In this document: positions 12,578-24,217 of the stretch, piece after piece
Numbering within the stretch: position 1 is the stretch's first letter
Layout: each line of letters opens with the position of its first letter
DNA from: Tetranychus cinnabarinus
Lineage: Eukaryota; Arthropoda; Arachnida; Trombidiformes; Tetranychidae
Direction: 5' to 3'
Length of the DNA: 64,000 bases
Assembly (NCBI GenBank): GCA_022266195.1
Contig: WHVY01000003.1
Location: 930,001-994,000 of the forward strand
Notes under the pieces: model-generated
Databases searched by the model: none
Told to the model about the DNA's origin: nothing
What the model saw: only the letters and a program-made list of their open reading frames with translations
Translations under genes and position numbers: made by a program

Positions 12578-13926
12578 CTTGGGCTTTCAATAATCATTGT
12601 CTTTCTCCATAGATTATAAGATCACAGAGTCAATAACCACTATAGTCAGGCTGCGTCAGTTGGATCAAATATCATTGAGGGAATCCTTTCCATTGCACTT
12701 TAGCTAAATAAAAAAACAAAATTAATTAGATATTAGATAATATTAAGACTTCTAGTCAAACACAGTTTTAACAATATTTAACAAGAATTATACCATTTGA
12801 TATTAAGACTTTAGGTAAGAACAAGAGTTAATAAATTTCTTAAAATAAAACTCAAAACATCTTACCAGTTAATTCGTATTAATAGGTAAGTGAGTTGTCT
12901 CTTTTTTCATTATCTTTGGAACTTACTTGAACACTGGTAAGTGAAGGGTTAATTGAGAACCAACATGATGCAGATTAGATTGCATATTAAGAGTAAGAGA
13001 CAGAAACTCACAAGATGTAAGACAAGACTATGCGAAAATAATGTAAACAAAGAATTACTTGTAAGTGGTTCACCTTTTTGTCAGTGAGTCTGTTTAATGT
13101 AAAGTGGAAACCTGAACATTGACCAAGCCTACCTTTAGAGTTAACTTTATGTCATTTAAATCTATTGAGATAAATTCAGTTTTAGTCATCAGCCACATGA
13201 GAACAATTTCAAAAATTAAATGATTGATGAAAGAAAGACATGAATTGCGAAATGAAAAGAGATAGATCAGTACACATGTTTAATAATGTATGCCAAGTAA
13301 AATGACATGCTTGTTTTGACTCTTGTTAATAGATTTATGATAACCATGATAAAGGTGAAAGAGAGAGAAAATAATTGATTAATGTCGAAAAATAAAATTA
13401 ATAAAGCAACAGAGGAAATAACTTAAAGGCTAAATAAATCATTCAATAATAATTACCTGATCATAGAGAAGTTTGACACAATAATCCGCAGTAGTATAGT
13501 TTTCAATGATTGGGAACAATTAAAACAGACTCTATTCTATGTCACTTGTCGGAAATTCAAATTAAAATTGAAATCAAATTAGAAGAAGATGAATTAAATA
13601 GACAGTTCACAATATGAAATCAAAGGAGACGAAAGGAAAGATCAGAAGAATGGATTACCAGGTGAATAAGAAATCAAACATTGCGCCTTTGAACTGACAT
13701 TTTCAAAAGTATCGAGTTATTGGAAGTATCTGATATTGATATTGATAAACTAAAACAGATTGACTGTTTGTGTCCGCGTGTTATTTCAGATCATTAATTG
13801 TGACTGTTAAACATCCCAATTAACTTGTTGGTGGTTCTTAGATTAAAATTTTTAACCATCTTTGTACTATTGTTTGTTCGATCGTTTTAATTTTTCTCTT
13901 CTCAATCAAAACATCTTGGTGCAATC
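12578..13926. other. Divergent promoter region of GLCE (-) and eIF3j (+)
   Basis: A 1.35-kb gap between two start codons facing apart. A possible GLCE 5' UTR exon ends at a GTAATT donor near 13458 on the minus strand, with the acceptor near 12704. No other coding sequence is seen. Confidence 0.45.
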
Positions 13927-14963
13927 ATGGGTTCTAAAGATGTGAGTATTTCAATCATGTTTGTTCCTTATTGCTAGCTTATCCCTTACCTTACTTAGCC
14001 TACTTTTACTTTCAACCTTGAGTGTTTATTATTATTATTGTATTAGTTGAATTTATGCTAGTTTTTGGGTTTCACATTTGGGTTTATTTTAACATTTCAA
14101 TGTTTTCAACCTTGTTTAATTTTTCCTTTAGCCTAACGGGGATGAATTAAACTTCGAAGAGGAAGAGGAAGAATGTCCAGTACCAAAAGAAATCAAGTCA
14201 TACGTGGAAGCTGATAGGTGGAGAGACGAGGACAAAGAGGAAGATATTAAGGATAATTGGGATGATGACGACGAAGAAGAGGAAGTGAAAGAAGATCCAA
14301 ATCCTGTTGTAGTTAAAAAGAAGCCATTAAAGGAAAGAATTGCAGAGAAGGAAGAGAGACGACGACAAGCAGAGATGGAAGCTGAGGCCTTAGCAAATAA
14401 AGTCAAAACTCCTGAGGAAATCTTGGCTGAAAAATTAGAAGCACAAAGATTACAAGAGGAGTCCGATCTTATGTTAGCGAAAGAAACTTTCGGTGTTGGT
14501 GCACCTAACTGTTTAAGCGGTGTTGAATTAGTTACAAAGGATAATTTTGAAGACTTTAAAAAACTGTTAGTGGATAAAATGATGTCCGCTGAAAAATCGC
14601 CTTTATATATTGGCTTTCTAGAAACTCTTTTCAGAGACTTGTGCGTTGGCCTTGAAGTTGATGACATCAAAAGATTATCAAGTAGTTTGAATGCACTATA
14701 TAATGAAAAAATCAAAGCTCAAAAGGTATTATTTTATTCTTTCCATCACGTTTATCTTGCATCAATTTATCAGTCAGTTTACTCCCATTAAGTTCTCCTT
14801 TTAAACTGTTTACTAATCTTCTTTCTTTCTCTTTTTCTTTTCTTTACAGTCTGCCAAACCCAAGAAAAAGGCTTTAGTTAAGTCATCTATCAAATTAGAG
14901 AGGAATAATCTACAACCTGAATATGATGATGATTATATGAATGAGTATGAGGAATTTTTGTAA
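13927..14963 (+). CDS. EIF3J: Translation initiation factor 3 subunit J
   Basis: Three exons (13927-13941, 14132-14725, 14850-14963) encode 240 aa; human eIF3j has 258. The N-terminal third is highly acidic (DNWDDDDEEEE), followed by a Lys/Glu-rich coiled coil (KKKPLKERIAEKEERRRQ, residues ~65-85). The conserved core 'LAKETFGVG' and 'FRDLCVGLEVDDIKRL' follows. The C-terminus is basic and then acidic (SAKPKKKALVKSS...YEEFL), as in the family. eIF3j is a loosely bound eIF3 subunit that sits in the 40S mRNA channel and assists start-site binding and recycling. The first exon is only five codons, so the start rests on the MGSKD-P splice, which is in phase and in good context (aatcATGG). Confidence 0.93.
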
Positions 14964-16201
14964 CCCAGACAAATGCCACTTAGTCTTTTTTGTGTGGGCC
15001 ATTTTCATTTTTGCAACAAAAATGCCTGAACATATATATATATTAATTACTATAATAAGATCAAAAGATCAGTTTTCACATTTTTAACAGCTTTCCGTTG
15101 TTATCATGTTAACTCAAATATTTATTTTTTCAGAAAAGTTAAACATCGAGAATAGTTTCTCTAATTGCTGCACGTTGATTGATACTAAGCAGATCATAAT
15201 ATTGAAAACTCGGTATATTTTCAATTTAATGTCGCTTCAGCTGCTTATCGGTTGTTCGTGAAATAATCGGTGACTTTAATTCGAGTAAAATCGGTAAATG
15301 TTTAAACAGAAACTATTCTAGAAATAAAAATTTTAGAAACGTCTACTAAATTCTGTATCCATGAAGTTTACCTCTAAGTTGCGTGCAAATTACTGAATTG
15401 CTTCTAAATTTAAGATCAAAACATTCACTATTCATGTTATTTGAAAGCAAAATTTTTTAAACTCTCTATTCTGTTGAGAAAAGGTCAGACTGAACGCTTA
15501 AATGTGAAAACAATTCATCAAAATCGGTTTTATTGCATGATCCAATTACAAAATTAATACATACTGCATGTAAATTTTAAATTTGTTTTCCAGTAATTGC
15601 TATAATCTAATAAATGTGCAAGAATGATCAGAAGAAATTGAATTGTCAATTCGATTGAATCGCTCTACAGTTTTTGTTTATATTCATCTAAGCAATCAAA
15701 TTGTGATATCATGATAATCATCAGTGAGGACTCTTCACTGAATACACTATAAAAGTAGTAGACTCAATATTAAACAATTTGATTTAATGATGAATCTGTG
15801 TAGTAAATATTCCTAAAATTGTTTTGACTGTTGAGTAAATCATTAGACCAGAAAGAAAAAATTGCTCATTCAAGAACTGGTAAGGATAAGTCAAGTGTAT
15901 CATCAGTGAGAGATAAAGATACAATAGAAAGCTCGCTTGTCTCAAAATCATTCATTTCATGTTGTATCCACTATTTATTGTCATAACTTATCAATTCTTA
16001 CAGCAATAACGTAATATAACATCTGATCAAATTAAAATAGTGATTAACAAAATATCTTGATATGTGATATTTGATATTTCGAAAAAAACAATGACTTATT
16101 ACTCAATGTTAGGTATCTAACAACGGACAATTTGTTTCTTTGTTATTGTTTCGTCTGATGCCAGAATTATTTTAATAATCAAGTTACTTCCATCATGTGA
16201 A
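14964..16201. other. Intergenic stretch
   Basis: eIF3j 3' UTR (AATAAGA near 15053) followed by about 1 kb of AT-rich sequence. No open frame longer than 60 codons and no recognisable RNA or repeat. Confidence 0.5.
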
Positions 16202-16828
16202 ATGAAATTAATCATAGTAACCATCATTAGTTTACTGGTACCATTCATCGGAATCTCCATTGTCTATGTTAACCCTTGCTTCAAAGACCAAAGTATTGAG
16301 CTAATTTTTTTCGTTTTCAAGACGGTTTACCATTGGATTCGAATTTGTAAGTTTATTTTCAATTTAGGCTGATAAACACTAATATGATTTGATTTTACAG
16401 CTTATTCGGGATATAAGTCTGTTGAAATCACAATTAGCAGCTGTTTAAATGATGAAGAAGTACTCTTGAGCAAAGAAGAGCTGGCTCAGTTCACGGGTGA
16501 CAAAGACTCTAAAATTTACCTTGCTTTTCTTGGTGTTGTCTATGACGTGTCTGATGGATCCAAACATTACAAACCAGGTGGAACTTATTCATTGGTCACC
16601 GGTAAAGATGCAACTCGTGCTTTCGTTACTGGACAGTTTACTGGAGAAGATTTAGTCGATGATGTGACTGATTTAAGTATTGATTATTTCTCAAATGTCC
16701 GTCAATGGGAAAATTTTTATAAAAATGGTTATAAAAAAATTGGGCATTTGATTGGAACTTATTATGATGAATTAGGTTGTCCTACAAAGGCAGTCGACTA
16801 TGTGCAATCTATGTATACAAAACTATGA
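16202..16828 (+). CDS. CYB5D2: Neuferricin (cytochrome b5 domain-containing protein 2)
   Basis: Two exons, 16202-16346 and 16401-16828, with a 54-nt intron, give 190 aa. Residues 1-22 form a hydrophobic signal or anchor. A MAPR-type cytochrome b5-like domain follows at ~60-165, recognised by 'IYLAFLGVVYDVSDGSKHY', 'GKDATRAFVTG' and 'DLVDDVTDLS'. These are neuferricin signatures, and the domain lacks the classical His pair of b5. The protein is a secreted or membrane-tethered haem-binding protein linked to neurogenesis in vertebrates. It is shorter than the human protein (264 aa) because the Cys-containing C-terminal extension is absent. A poly(A) signal lies at 17022-17027. Confidence 0.9.
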
Positions 16829-17551
16829 ATAAAAGCCAAAGCTATGGACGGCACTGATCAATTTGATCTTTATAACAAACGCGAAACAAATTGTCAACGG
16901 AAATTGGAGATGACTCAAATAATTGTCCATTTCCTTAATAATAATATCCAATGAAATGCAATCCGCAATCTAAATTTTATTTTGAAACCAATTTATGATA
17001 ATACTCGTGTATTGTTTACAAAATAAAAACCTGATAATTTATTAATTTGTTGTTGTTATTTTTGCTTTTATTATACATGTATAAGCTCGCGATTATTTAA
17101 ATCATCAATTTTCTCAATAAGATGCCATTAGTTGCAAAAATCATATTTTGTTGAATGCAGATCATCATTTAGGCACAATATTTAGGGAAAAAATAAAAAA
17201 AACGGCAACAATAGATATGAAAATAGTTTTTTTGCAATCGTATCACAAACATTGAAATATCTGCGAATTATAAGGACACATACAATAAAGATATAATTCT
17301 AGAACCTTTTTTTGCATTCGATGATGAATAAATATATTTCGTTGGTTTGTGATTGCTGTTTACATCTTCTAAAAACAATGAGCAGCAGTATAAACTTGAG
17401 ATCCATCATAAACATGATCAGGTCCTATTTTTAAGGAGTAACTGGAAATAGTTTGATTGAGATGATGACAAGCTTAATAGTTAATATAGATTGAGTCTCG
17501 ATTTTACTATTTTAATCAATATTCTTGGTATAGAAATATCAGATTCAGGTC
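16829..17551. other. 3' UTR and convergent intergenic region
   Basis: Convergent 3' ends of neuferricin (+) and the Ly6-like gene (-). Contains AATAAA at 17022-17027 and otherwise nothing recognisable. Confidence 0.6.
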
Positions 17552-18338
17552 TCAGAAAAATAGGCTTATAGCAAACATTGTCCAAATGGTCATTAAATTC
17601 CCGTGAGATAGAAAACCGTGGTTACAGCCATCTTTACTGTTGCATGTACAGGTTTCACGGAAGACATTGTATGATTCTAGGATGGGTGTGTCGGAAAAGA
17701 GACAGAAAATAGTTAGAAATATATTTAGCTTCCAACGTTGATAAAAAGTTCTGATGATTGACTGAAAATTAATGAATATAAAATGATTTTTCAATCAAAT
17801 TAACTCTATTTGTTAAATCTTACCTGTTAGGTAGTGACAAACATTTTCGTTACCAGTCCCTTCTCCTGGTTCGCCTAAATAAGCACAAGATCGAGTTACC
17901 CTCCATTCGTTATCAACCTTCTGTCTAACCTTTCGGCACATTGTTGCTTTAGCACCTATCAAACTAGCTACAAAAGAAATCAAAAATAAAAATAATAATC
18001 ACCAAAACAACAATTGAAATATGAAACAAAGTGTAAGATGTTGCGTTAAAATACTTACGAGTTGAAGGTTTATGAGGATCATTATTACAATCATTTAAAG
18101 GTATTGATTCGTTAACAAATGGGTCATTACATTTAGGGTCCGTTCTACTGCTACAAATCCAACACTTGATAGCAGTTCCTAAATTGAAATATCAATTAAG
18201 ATGTAATAAGAAAGAAAAACAACGTTTTTGAAAGTTGATACCAAAGAAAAAATTTACAATCAATTGGTCAATAGACTCACCTGAATGAAAAAGTGTCATA
18301 AAGCAAACTAAAATTACTAGCACTGATGCGTTATTCAT
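17552..18338 (-). CDS. Ly6/uPAR-type GPI-anchored protein (quiver/sleepless-like)
   Basis: Four exons (18338-18281, 18178-18059, 17967-17824, 17676-17552) close to 148 aa. A signal peptide (MNNASVLVILVCFMTLFHSG) leads into 'IKCWICSSRTDPKCND', the typical start of an arthropod three-finger module. About ten cysteines follow, ending in the diagnostic 'CNSKDGCN'. The C-terminus is a hydrophobic segment (MTIWTMFAISLFF) consistent with GPI attachment. The layout fits the quiver/sleepless branch, members of which tune potassium channels and nicotinic receptors in insects. Assignment to that subgroup is inference; the superfamily call is secure. Splice phases (1,1,1) match the common Ly6 pattern. 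Confidence 0.85.
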
Positions 18339-18799
18339 TTTAAATTCCTAAAATTTATTAACAAAAGTAACACAAGTTAGAAAAAAATTAAAGATAGATG
18401 ATAATAAATGACAATTACATACAATGTAAAACAAAGTTTATGATAAAATATTGTTTTCATTTTTACCTGTAATACCTGCTTTGAATATCGGTAGATGGCA
18501 ACGATTCAAAAAAACATACAAGTGTTGCAATCTCAAAGCGCCATCTCAGGATACTGAAAAGAAGTTAAATTAATGCTACAATGTTGTTACCAAGTCTTTC
18601 GTCTTATAATTACGCCTTAGTTTATTTGCTTCGTAACTTGAATCTCGTTCGCAGGCTAACTAATGCATTCACTTTTCAATCTACTGAAAAGTTCATGTTG
18701 GTTATGCAAGCAGCTTGATGGACACAAATCATTTGGTGCTTGATTTGAATACACTTGTCTTCAAGTCCAATACAATGCGATGACATTAGCATAGACCCC
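18339..18799. other. Intergenic stretch
   Basis: Upstream region of the Ly6-like gene and flank of the tRNA. No coding sequence seen. Confidence 0.5.
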
Positions 18800-18872
18800 G
18801 CCTTCGTGGCCTAATGGATAAGGCATCGGTCTCCTAAACCGGGGATTGCGGGTTCGAGTCCCGCCGAAGGTA
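18800..18872 (+). tRNA. tRNA-Arg (anticodon CCU)
   Basis: A 73-nt intronless cloverleaf including the discriminator A. Acceptor arms GCCTTCG and CGAAGGT pair with a terminal G-U, as in many animal tRNA-Arg(CCU). The D-arm contains GGCCTAATGGATAAGGC, an A-box. The anticodon stem TCGGT/ACCGG encloses loop CTCCTAA, with CCT at 18833-18835. The T-arm GCGGGTTCGAGTCCCGC is a perfect B-box. CCA is not encoded, as usual in eukaryotes. It reads arginine AGG codons. A minus-strand open frame over it is a shadow. Confidence 0.97.
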
Positions 18873-20170
18873 TTACTTTTGCTCTTTAATGGACAAATAT
18901 GGCTTAATTTTGTTCCAGGGTTTCTTTTATCTACTTGAGTGGCGATCATATTAACAAAAGTTATGAATATCAACTTTGAAATGATATGGAGCACTGGAAA
19001 GATGTGAATGAACGTGGAACCGCAACGCCAAATAAACGTAATCAAAAGGAGAAAGACTGAATTGAATGGGGAAATATTAATAAAATGAAATGAACAGTAA
19101 GTTACCTGAATGATGAATGGTGAATCAATTTGTGATAAAAAAGTGCGGTTGAATTGAACTAGATTGTTCTTGTTGGATTGTTTGTTTACGGGGTTAATGA
19201 AAAACAAATATTAAATCGATCCAATTTCATATTTTTTCTGTTATCATTACTGGAATCTAATGGATGGCAATCGATAATTTTATACAACAGGATTATTATT
19301 ATTATTGGAACAGGTAACTTCAACATGAGCATTGAGAATAATTTTTAAGATGTAAAATGAAAGGTTCATTTGAAGTTAACAAAGAGAACAAATTTTCCTC
19401 ATTAACAAGATTCAATCCTAACCTTACTCTGTTTAACGAAACTCAAATGATGATTCAGATTTGTCTCTGAACATTGTCTTCTTGATCATTTTCTTTTCTT
19501 CTTCCTCCTTCTCATCATTTCCGTATTCACTTTATTCACAATCAACTTATACCATACACCATATTTGTACTTCTATTTGTGTCCTAAACAATTTAAAAGG
19601 CTTTAACCTGGATTCAATTTCAAGATCCTCTTTTTCCTCTTCGATCAAAATTTTGTTTTTCAATTCTTTGAAGTTCACTTATTCATCTACATCCTTTATT
19701 ATTTTCAATTGTTTGACTCTTCTGCATCATCATTAATTTATTAATTTATCATCATCATTAATTTTAATTACCAAAACATACTTCAACCCTAACTGAATAA
19801 CACAAACCACCAAAAACAGAAACAAAGAAAGATTATTGATTATTGTTACTAAACTGTTTGCGTTAAGGTGATAGGAACGAAGAACAGAATTGTATCGAAT
19901 AGTTGAATGAGAAAATAAGAAAAATATTTATTTATTATGCAGATAAAATAATATACTAGTTAAGTCACAACTAGTGATAACAAATAGTTTAATATTAATA
20001 TATCTCACAGTTGAAAAATAAAAAAATACCAAGTGTTCTGACTAGTATTTCGAAATTTTTGATCATGTGCTAAAATTGCATAGGAAATTATACAAATTTG
20101 TCAAAAATATATGAAATAAACATGAAGTTTAACAATCAATTATTTCTGAGAGTCAGGTTTGTAACGGTTA
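18873..20170. other. Intergenic stretch
   Basis: About 1.3 kb without a supported gene. A pyrimidine-rich block at about 19460-19740 gives a Ser/Phe-rich shadow frame. ATT-rich runs occur near 19300 and 19740. Confidence 0.5.
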
Positions 20171-21298
20171 TTAATATAAAATAGCATCTCCGACAAATTC
20201 ATTGCCAGTTCTTTTGGTAGGAAAATCTTTGCATCCTCGATCGCTTATAAAAAACCAATGATATGAAACATGGCATGTCATGTTAGATTGGACAATCGGC
20301 CAAAGATACGACCGGAGAAAATATTGATCAACCCCTTTGCCATCAAATGCATTGAAACCATCAGAAATTGCTGCCTCATAGGTTTGTGAGAGATTAAAAG
20401 ATTTTAAATCGACTATTCCTCCCCACATTCCCCCAAGAATCTCTGTTGAATGTTCGGCATTATCTCTCATGACATGGAACATTGTCTTTTCATCGATCCA
20501 TTGATTGATTGCATCGATCTCCCGTTGAATTGGGATTGAATCAGCATCTCGTACCAAATATCTTTTAACATTGATATCTTCACTGACAAAGAAACGCCAA
20601 AACATACCGTGATAACTGGGTGGCTTGGGTCCATTAACACTATTTGAGGGTTGATTTTGGTAAACCATAATAACTTCTGCTCCTTCATAAATCAAACGGT
20701 TTACCATCAAAGGAGGAACATCTGAACCAACATAGAATCGTGGAATCCAGTCTTGTAATAGCTTTTTGTAAGCTCTGGTAACTCTGATTGCATTACGAAG
20801 ATAACGCTTATCCAGCCCATACAACGAAAAAGAGATGACTTTTTTATCTTTTCGAGGAAATATTCTAATGGGTAAGAAAATGAAAAAGATATTGCTCGAT
20901 CTGTAGTGGTCGAAAAGAGACGGTTTGCAGGAAAATATACAATTGAGATCTGAGTCGATATTAAATGCACTGGTTAGGCAGCAATTACCAAAACATGAAA
21001 TATCAGAACTGTTTAGGTCATCACGCCAGGTGGGTAAAAAGCATAGATTTGTTGAATAATCAATAACTGTAAAAAGAAGAGAAAGTAGATTTAAAACATG
21101 ACATTAGATTTTATTTTTACAAGGCTAAAAGAAAATAGACTTACTTGGCTGTGAATTTTTGAGACGGTTGATTAATTTAACATCATACTGCAAGAGCATG
21201 AAAATAACAAACGCTAATAAATAATTTCGTTTCGAGATCAGACGATTTTTAACTTTTGAAAAAAAGTTACAAACTATACCGGTCAGTTTGACAAGCAT
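20171..21298 (-). CDS. Type II membrane glycosyltransferase-like protein
   Basis: Two exons, 21298-21145 and 21066-20171, give 349 aa; the join A|TT keeps the long frame open upstream of any internal Met. Residues ~25-42 form a single signal-anchor helix. The luminal part reads 'ISFSLYGLDKRYLRNAI', then 'FYVGSDVP', 'VKRYLVRDADSIPIQRE' (DAD at residues 225-227), 'FHVMRDNAEHS' and 'ILGGMWGGIVD'. This set (RDADS, a bulky 'INQWI', MRD..H, GGMWG) is typical of a poorly characterised family of nucleotide-sugar transferases, best known to me from bacteria and large DNA viruses. The DAD would bind the metal and sugar nucleotide. Substrate unknown. It may have been acquired horizontally, although a normal arthropod intron is present. 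Confidence 0.7.
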
Positions 21299-21866
21299 AA
21301 TATCTAGGTAAAAGCACTTATCTTAATCACACATAATAAAAGAAGGGAGTAGTAGGACTTGCATTTACCATGAAAAGCTATTCATGATTCTCGTCAGATA
21401 ACATCAATAAGCTTTTAATAGTACAACTTGCAATATTGATATGAATAAGAATTAGGATCCAACTGTAACTCAATCGTACATCGGGACTCATTTCAATAAC
21501 AAAAAAACATATGAGCAACTGAATCCACCAGGTGGATTCAATCTATTTTAAGAAATAACAATTTCACTAGATGTCTCTAGTAAAGATTACATCAAGATTT
21601 ATTCATATGATCAGTAAACATCTGATTTGGTCTTAATTATTGACAAAATTACATTCTTTTAAGTTTAATCATGTGAATTTATGGTGTTTATTTTGTTTAA
21701 ATTGGACATTTTCTCCGAGTAAATTCTTGTTTTGTCATGTTTTTTGGTTGAAATACCTCTTTGCCTTTTCACAACATTTTGAATTTTTTCTTCAATCTTC
21801 ATAGTTCAACGCAATAAAATCAGTTAACTGTTCTCTCTCCGATTCTGTTGATTAAAAATTGTATTC
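21299..21866. promoter_or_regulatory. Divergent intergenic region (GT-like gene and NDUFAF3)
   Basis: 568 bases between start codons facing apart. No TATA box is obvious. It probably carries both promoters. Nothing else is seen. Confidence 0.4.
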
Positions 21867-22690
21867 ATGATGCAGTTACTTCGTGGACTGGTAAATCTTG
21901 GTTTAAAACAGTCAAATGCAATTTTAGCTCGCAACAATCTGATCAATAATGTTGTGAAACTTAACAAACGGAACAAGATGAATGTTCATAGTGAAGGAAA
22001 AATGGTCGTCTCATTTTTGGCTCAAGAAGATTATGACAGATTGCTCGTTATGTCTTATAGTGACATGGGCTTCAGGTTAACTAATAATCTTTTTCTTATG
22101 GGTCCTATTGTTTTATTTCCGAAGCAACTGTATTCTTGGAATGTTGGTGATGCTTCAAGAGTTACTCCAGCCTCTACGAGTTTATTTTACTTGTTAGTTC
22201 CTAAAGTTGATTTAGTCGTGTTTGGTAAGTTCTCTCTAAATGATAAAGTTTCTTATATAAAAAATTATTAATATCAATTCTTTCTAAATTAGGTTATGGA
22301 GATCCTGGAAACTCAATTCCTTTGGAAACACGAATTTTCTTGCAGAATAAAGGAATCAACTCTGAATGTTTGCCTACAAAAGATGCAGTTGCTACTTATA
22401 ATTATTTAGTTGATGAAGGAAGGCGAGTTGGCGGAGCTTTTATTCCTCCGACGAAAGTTTATCTTACAATGGATGATGAAATGGCCTACAAACAAACTGG
22501 ACAGAAGCGGTTTGGAGAACTCGACTCTAGATTTTACAACAGATTGGCTGAAGATGATTATATTTATGCGGAATTAAGTAGATTAAGAATTGCAATGCAA
22601 TCAGGCGAAATGTCACGAGAAGAGATAAAGAAAAGAGTCAAAGAGCTCAGAGAAATGGCCAGGTCAATCGAGACTAAAAGTGAAATTTAA
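21867..22690 (+). CDS. NDUFAF3: Mitochondrial complex I assembly factor 3, with C-terminal extension
   Basis: Two exons, 21867-22224 and 22293-22690, give 251 aa. An Arg-containing N-terminus suits mitochondrial import. The DUF498/Mth938-type core is recognised by 'LFLMGPIVLFPKQLYSWNVG', 'LVPKVDLVVFGYGD' and 'TKDAVATYNYLVDEGRRVGG', ending in 'AFIPP'. NDUFAF3 acts early in complex I assembly with NDUFAF4. The vertebrate protein (184 aa) ends soon after the IPP motif. Here about 75 residues follow, including a charged, probably helical stretch (EEIKKRVKELREMARSIE). Either of two initial Mets could start. AATAAA lies at 22732-22737. Confidence 0.9.
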
Positions 22691-22857
22691 GTGTTAAAAA
22701 ATTAGACTTCCAATATTGTATATATAATTAAAATAAAATTATAGTAGCTAATTAAATAAAAACCAACATGATTGTAAAGCTTATCTTTATCATAATAAAT
22801 ATTAAATTACAAAAACAAGAGAATCGATAACGATCGTCTTCAACTATTGGATGGTTT

Positions 22858-23697
22858 TCATGATCTTTTCTTCACTAATTTAGTACTAGTTTTTTCTCCC
22901 CTTCCGATCTGCTTAGTAGATCCAGATGGAGCACCACCGGTAAACCACTTCGTCATCATCTCTGAAAATTCAGGAACATCAGGCATCTGAGTGTTTTGTA
23001 ACTCCTGCAAAAAGAGATGAGGAATAAATATTAGACAGTCAAACAAAACAACCCAAAGAAATTAAATAGAATTCACTTACCCGTTGAGTTTCGGCATCTG
23101 CAGCATTCATCATTTTAGGTAGAATCATTATCAAGATCAAAGGTAAAATCATCATCATGACCATTGGGTTGAAAAGGAAATCAGTTAATCGCCAGGTCTC
23201 ACGTTGTTGGAAATAAGAAAAGAAAGATTGAGGCTTGAATTTAAGTGGATAATTCACTTGCTGCACAGCTGAGCTTTGAATATAGTTAACTTTACGAGCT
23301 CGTATTTTTCCTTTGGAATTTATATCAACTCTTACAGGCTTATAAAAAAGGTCAGGATTATTAACTTCAACAAGATATGATCCCGGAGGCACATTATTTA
23401 TTTCAAAGGTTCCATCTCTCCTAGTAAACGAAAGAAAATTTACAATAAGTTAATCAGAAATTGAATAGTTATCCAGTTGACTTACTTCATGAAACCAATA
23501 AATTGACCATAATTAACAATGATTCGAGTTGATGTGAACCAAGATGGTGTGATAGATGAGTTAGGACTCGGAAAAATTCGTCCCTCAATGGTATGGAAAC
23601 TGGATTGTTTGGCAAGCGTTTCAGATGCATAAACTGGACCCTCTTGTGCCATACATAATGATGAGACAAAAATCGAACAAATTACAAAATAAAGCAT
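22858..23697 (-). CDS. EMC7: ER membrane protein complex subunit 7
   Basis: Three exons (23697-23486, 23420-23081, 23004-22858) give 232 aa; human EMC7 has 242. A signal peptide (MLYFVICSIFVSSLCMAQ) leads to a luminal beta-sandwich: 'IEGRIFPS', 'GFMKRDGTFEINNVPPGSY' and 'KIRARKVNYIQ'. 'YPLKFKP..FFSYFQQRETW' and one membrane helix (FNPMVMMMILPLILIMILPKMM) follow, with a cytosolic tail ending in Lys/Arg. EMC7 is a luminal-side subunit of the EMC, which inserts tail-anchored and multipass proteins in the ER. An in-frame Met at 23748 is an alternative start. It lies head to head with EMC3. Confidence 0.93.
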
Positions 23698-24217
23698 GAT
23701 ATGACTAAAATATAACAATGGATGGAATAATAATGATTTAATAAACAAAACAGTACAACATGAATTAAAGTTCTTGATAAACCTGTAAAAAACTATAAAT
23801 CATATGTGAAAATTTAGCACCATCTAGCGAGTTGGAAAATCTCTTGATTGAGTGGGTCTCTGGATTGCAGGTTGTAGGATTTTATCATCGCTTTAAATTT
23901 GATTGATTATTATTATTATTTTTACAATTGTTCATAAATTTATCCTCCCTGAAGCAACTCTACCTGATCCATAAGTAAAATGAATTTGTTATAAGTGAAC
24001 ATTTTATTAGCTGTTGGCTGCTGAGCTATTTTAGCCCGATAATCCTGTAAGGAATCTGTCATTTGTGCATCTCAAGCTAAATCTAGATTCCTTTGATTGT
24101 CCAGTGCTTGAATCTATTGTATTTATTTGTTTTTGTTGTCTACTTGTTACTGCTCTATCATTGTATTCGTCATCTTATCAATTCTTTTTGTGCTGAAAAT
24201 TCCTGGAATAACAGAAT
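23698..24217. promoter_or_regulatory. Divergent promoter region shared by EMC7 and EMC3
   Basis: 520 bases separate the two ATGs of subunits of the same complex. A regular (ATT)n run lies at about 23905-23925. No TATA box is obvious. A shared bidirectional promoter is inferred from geometry. Confidence 0.5.

Noticed and set aside
14128..14715. 195-codon minus-strand Ser-rich frame
   Set aside because: Exact antisense of the acidic and Lys-rich eIF3j exon; low complexity is explained by the sense strand.
18761..19207. 148-codon minus-strand frame
   Set aside because: Its C-terminal part is the antisense of the tRNA-Arg gene and the rest has no features.
19461..19736. 91-codon plus-strand Ser/Phe/Ile-rich frame
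   Set aside because: Low-complexity pyrimidine-rich DNA with no splice partners.
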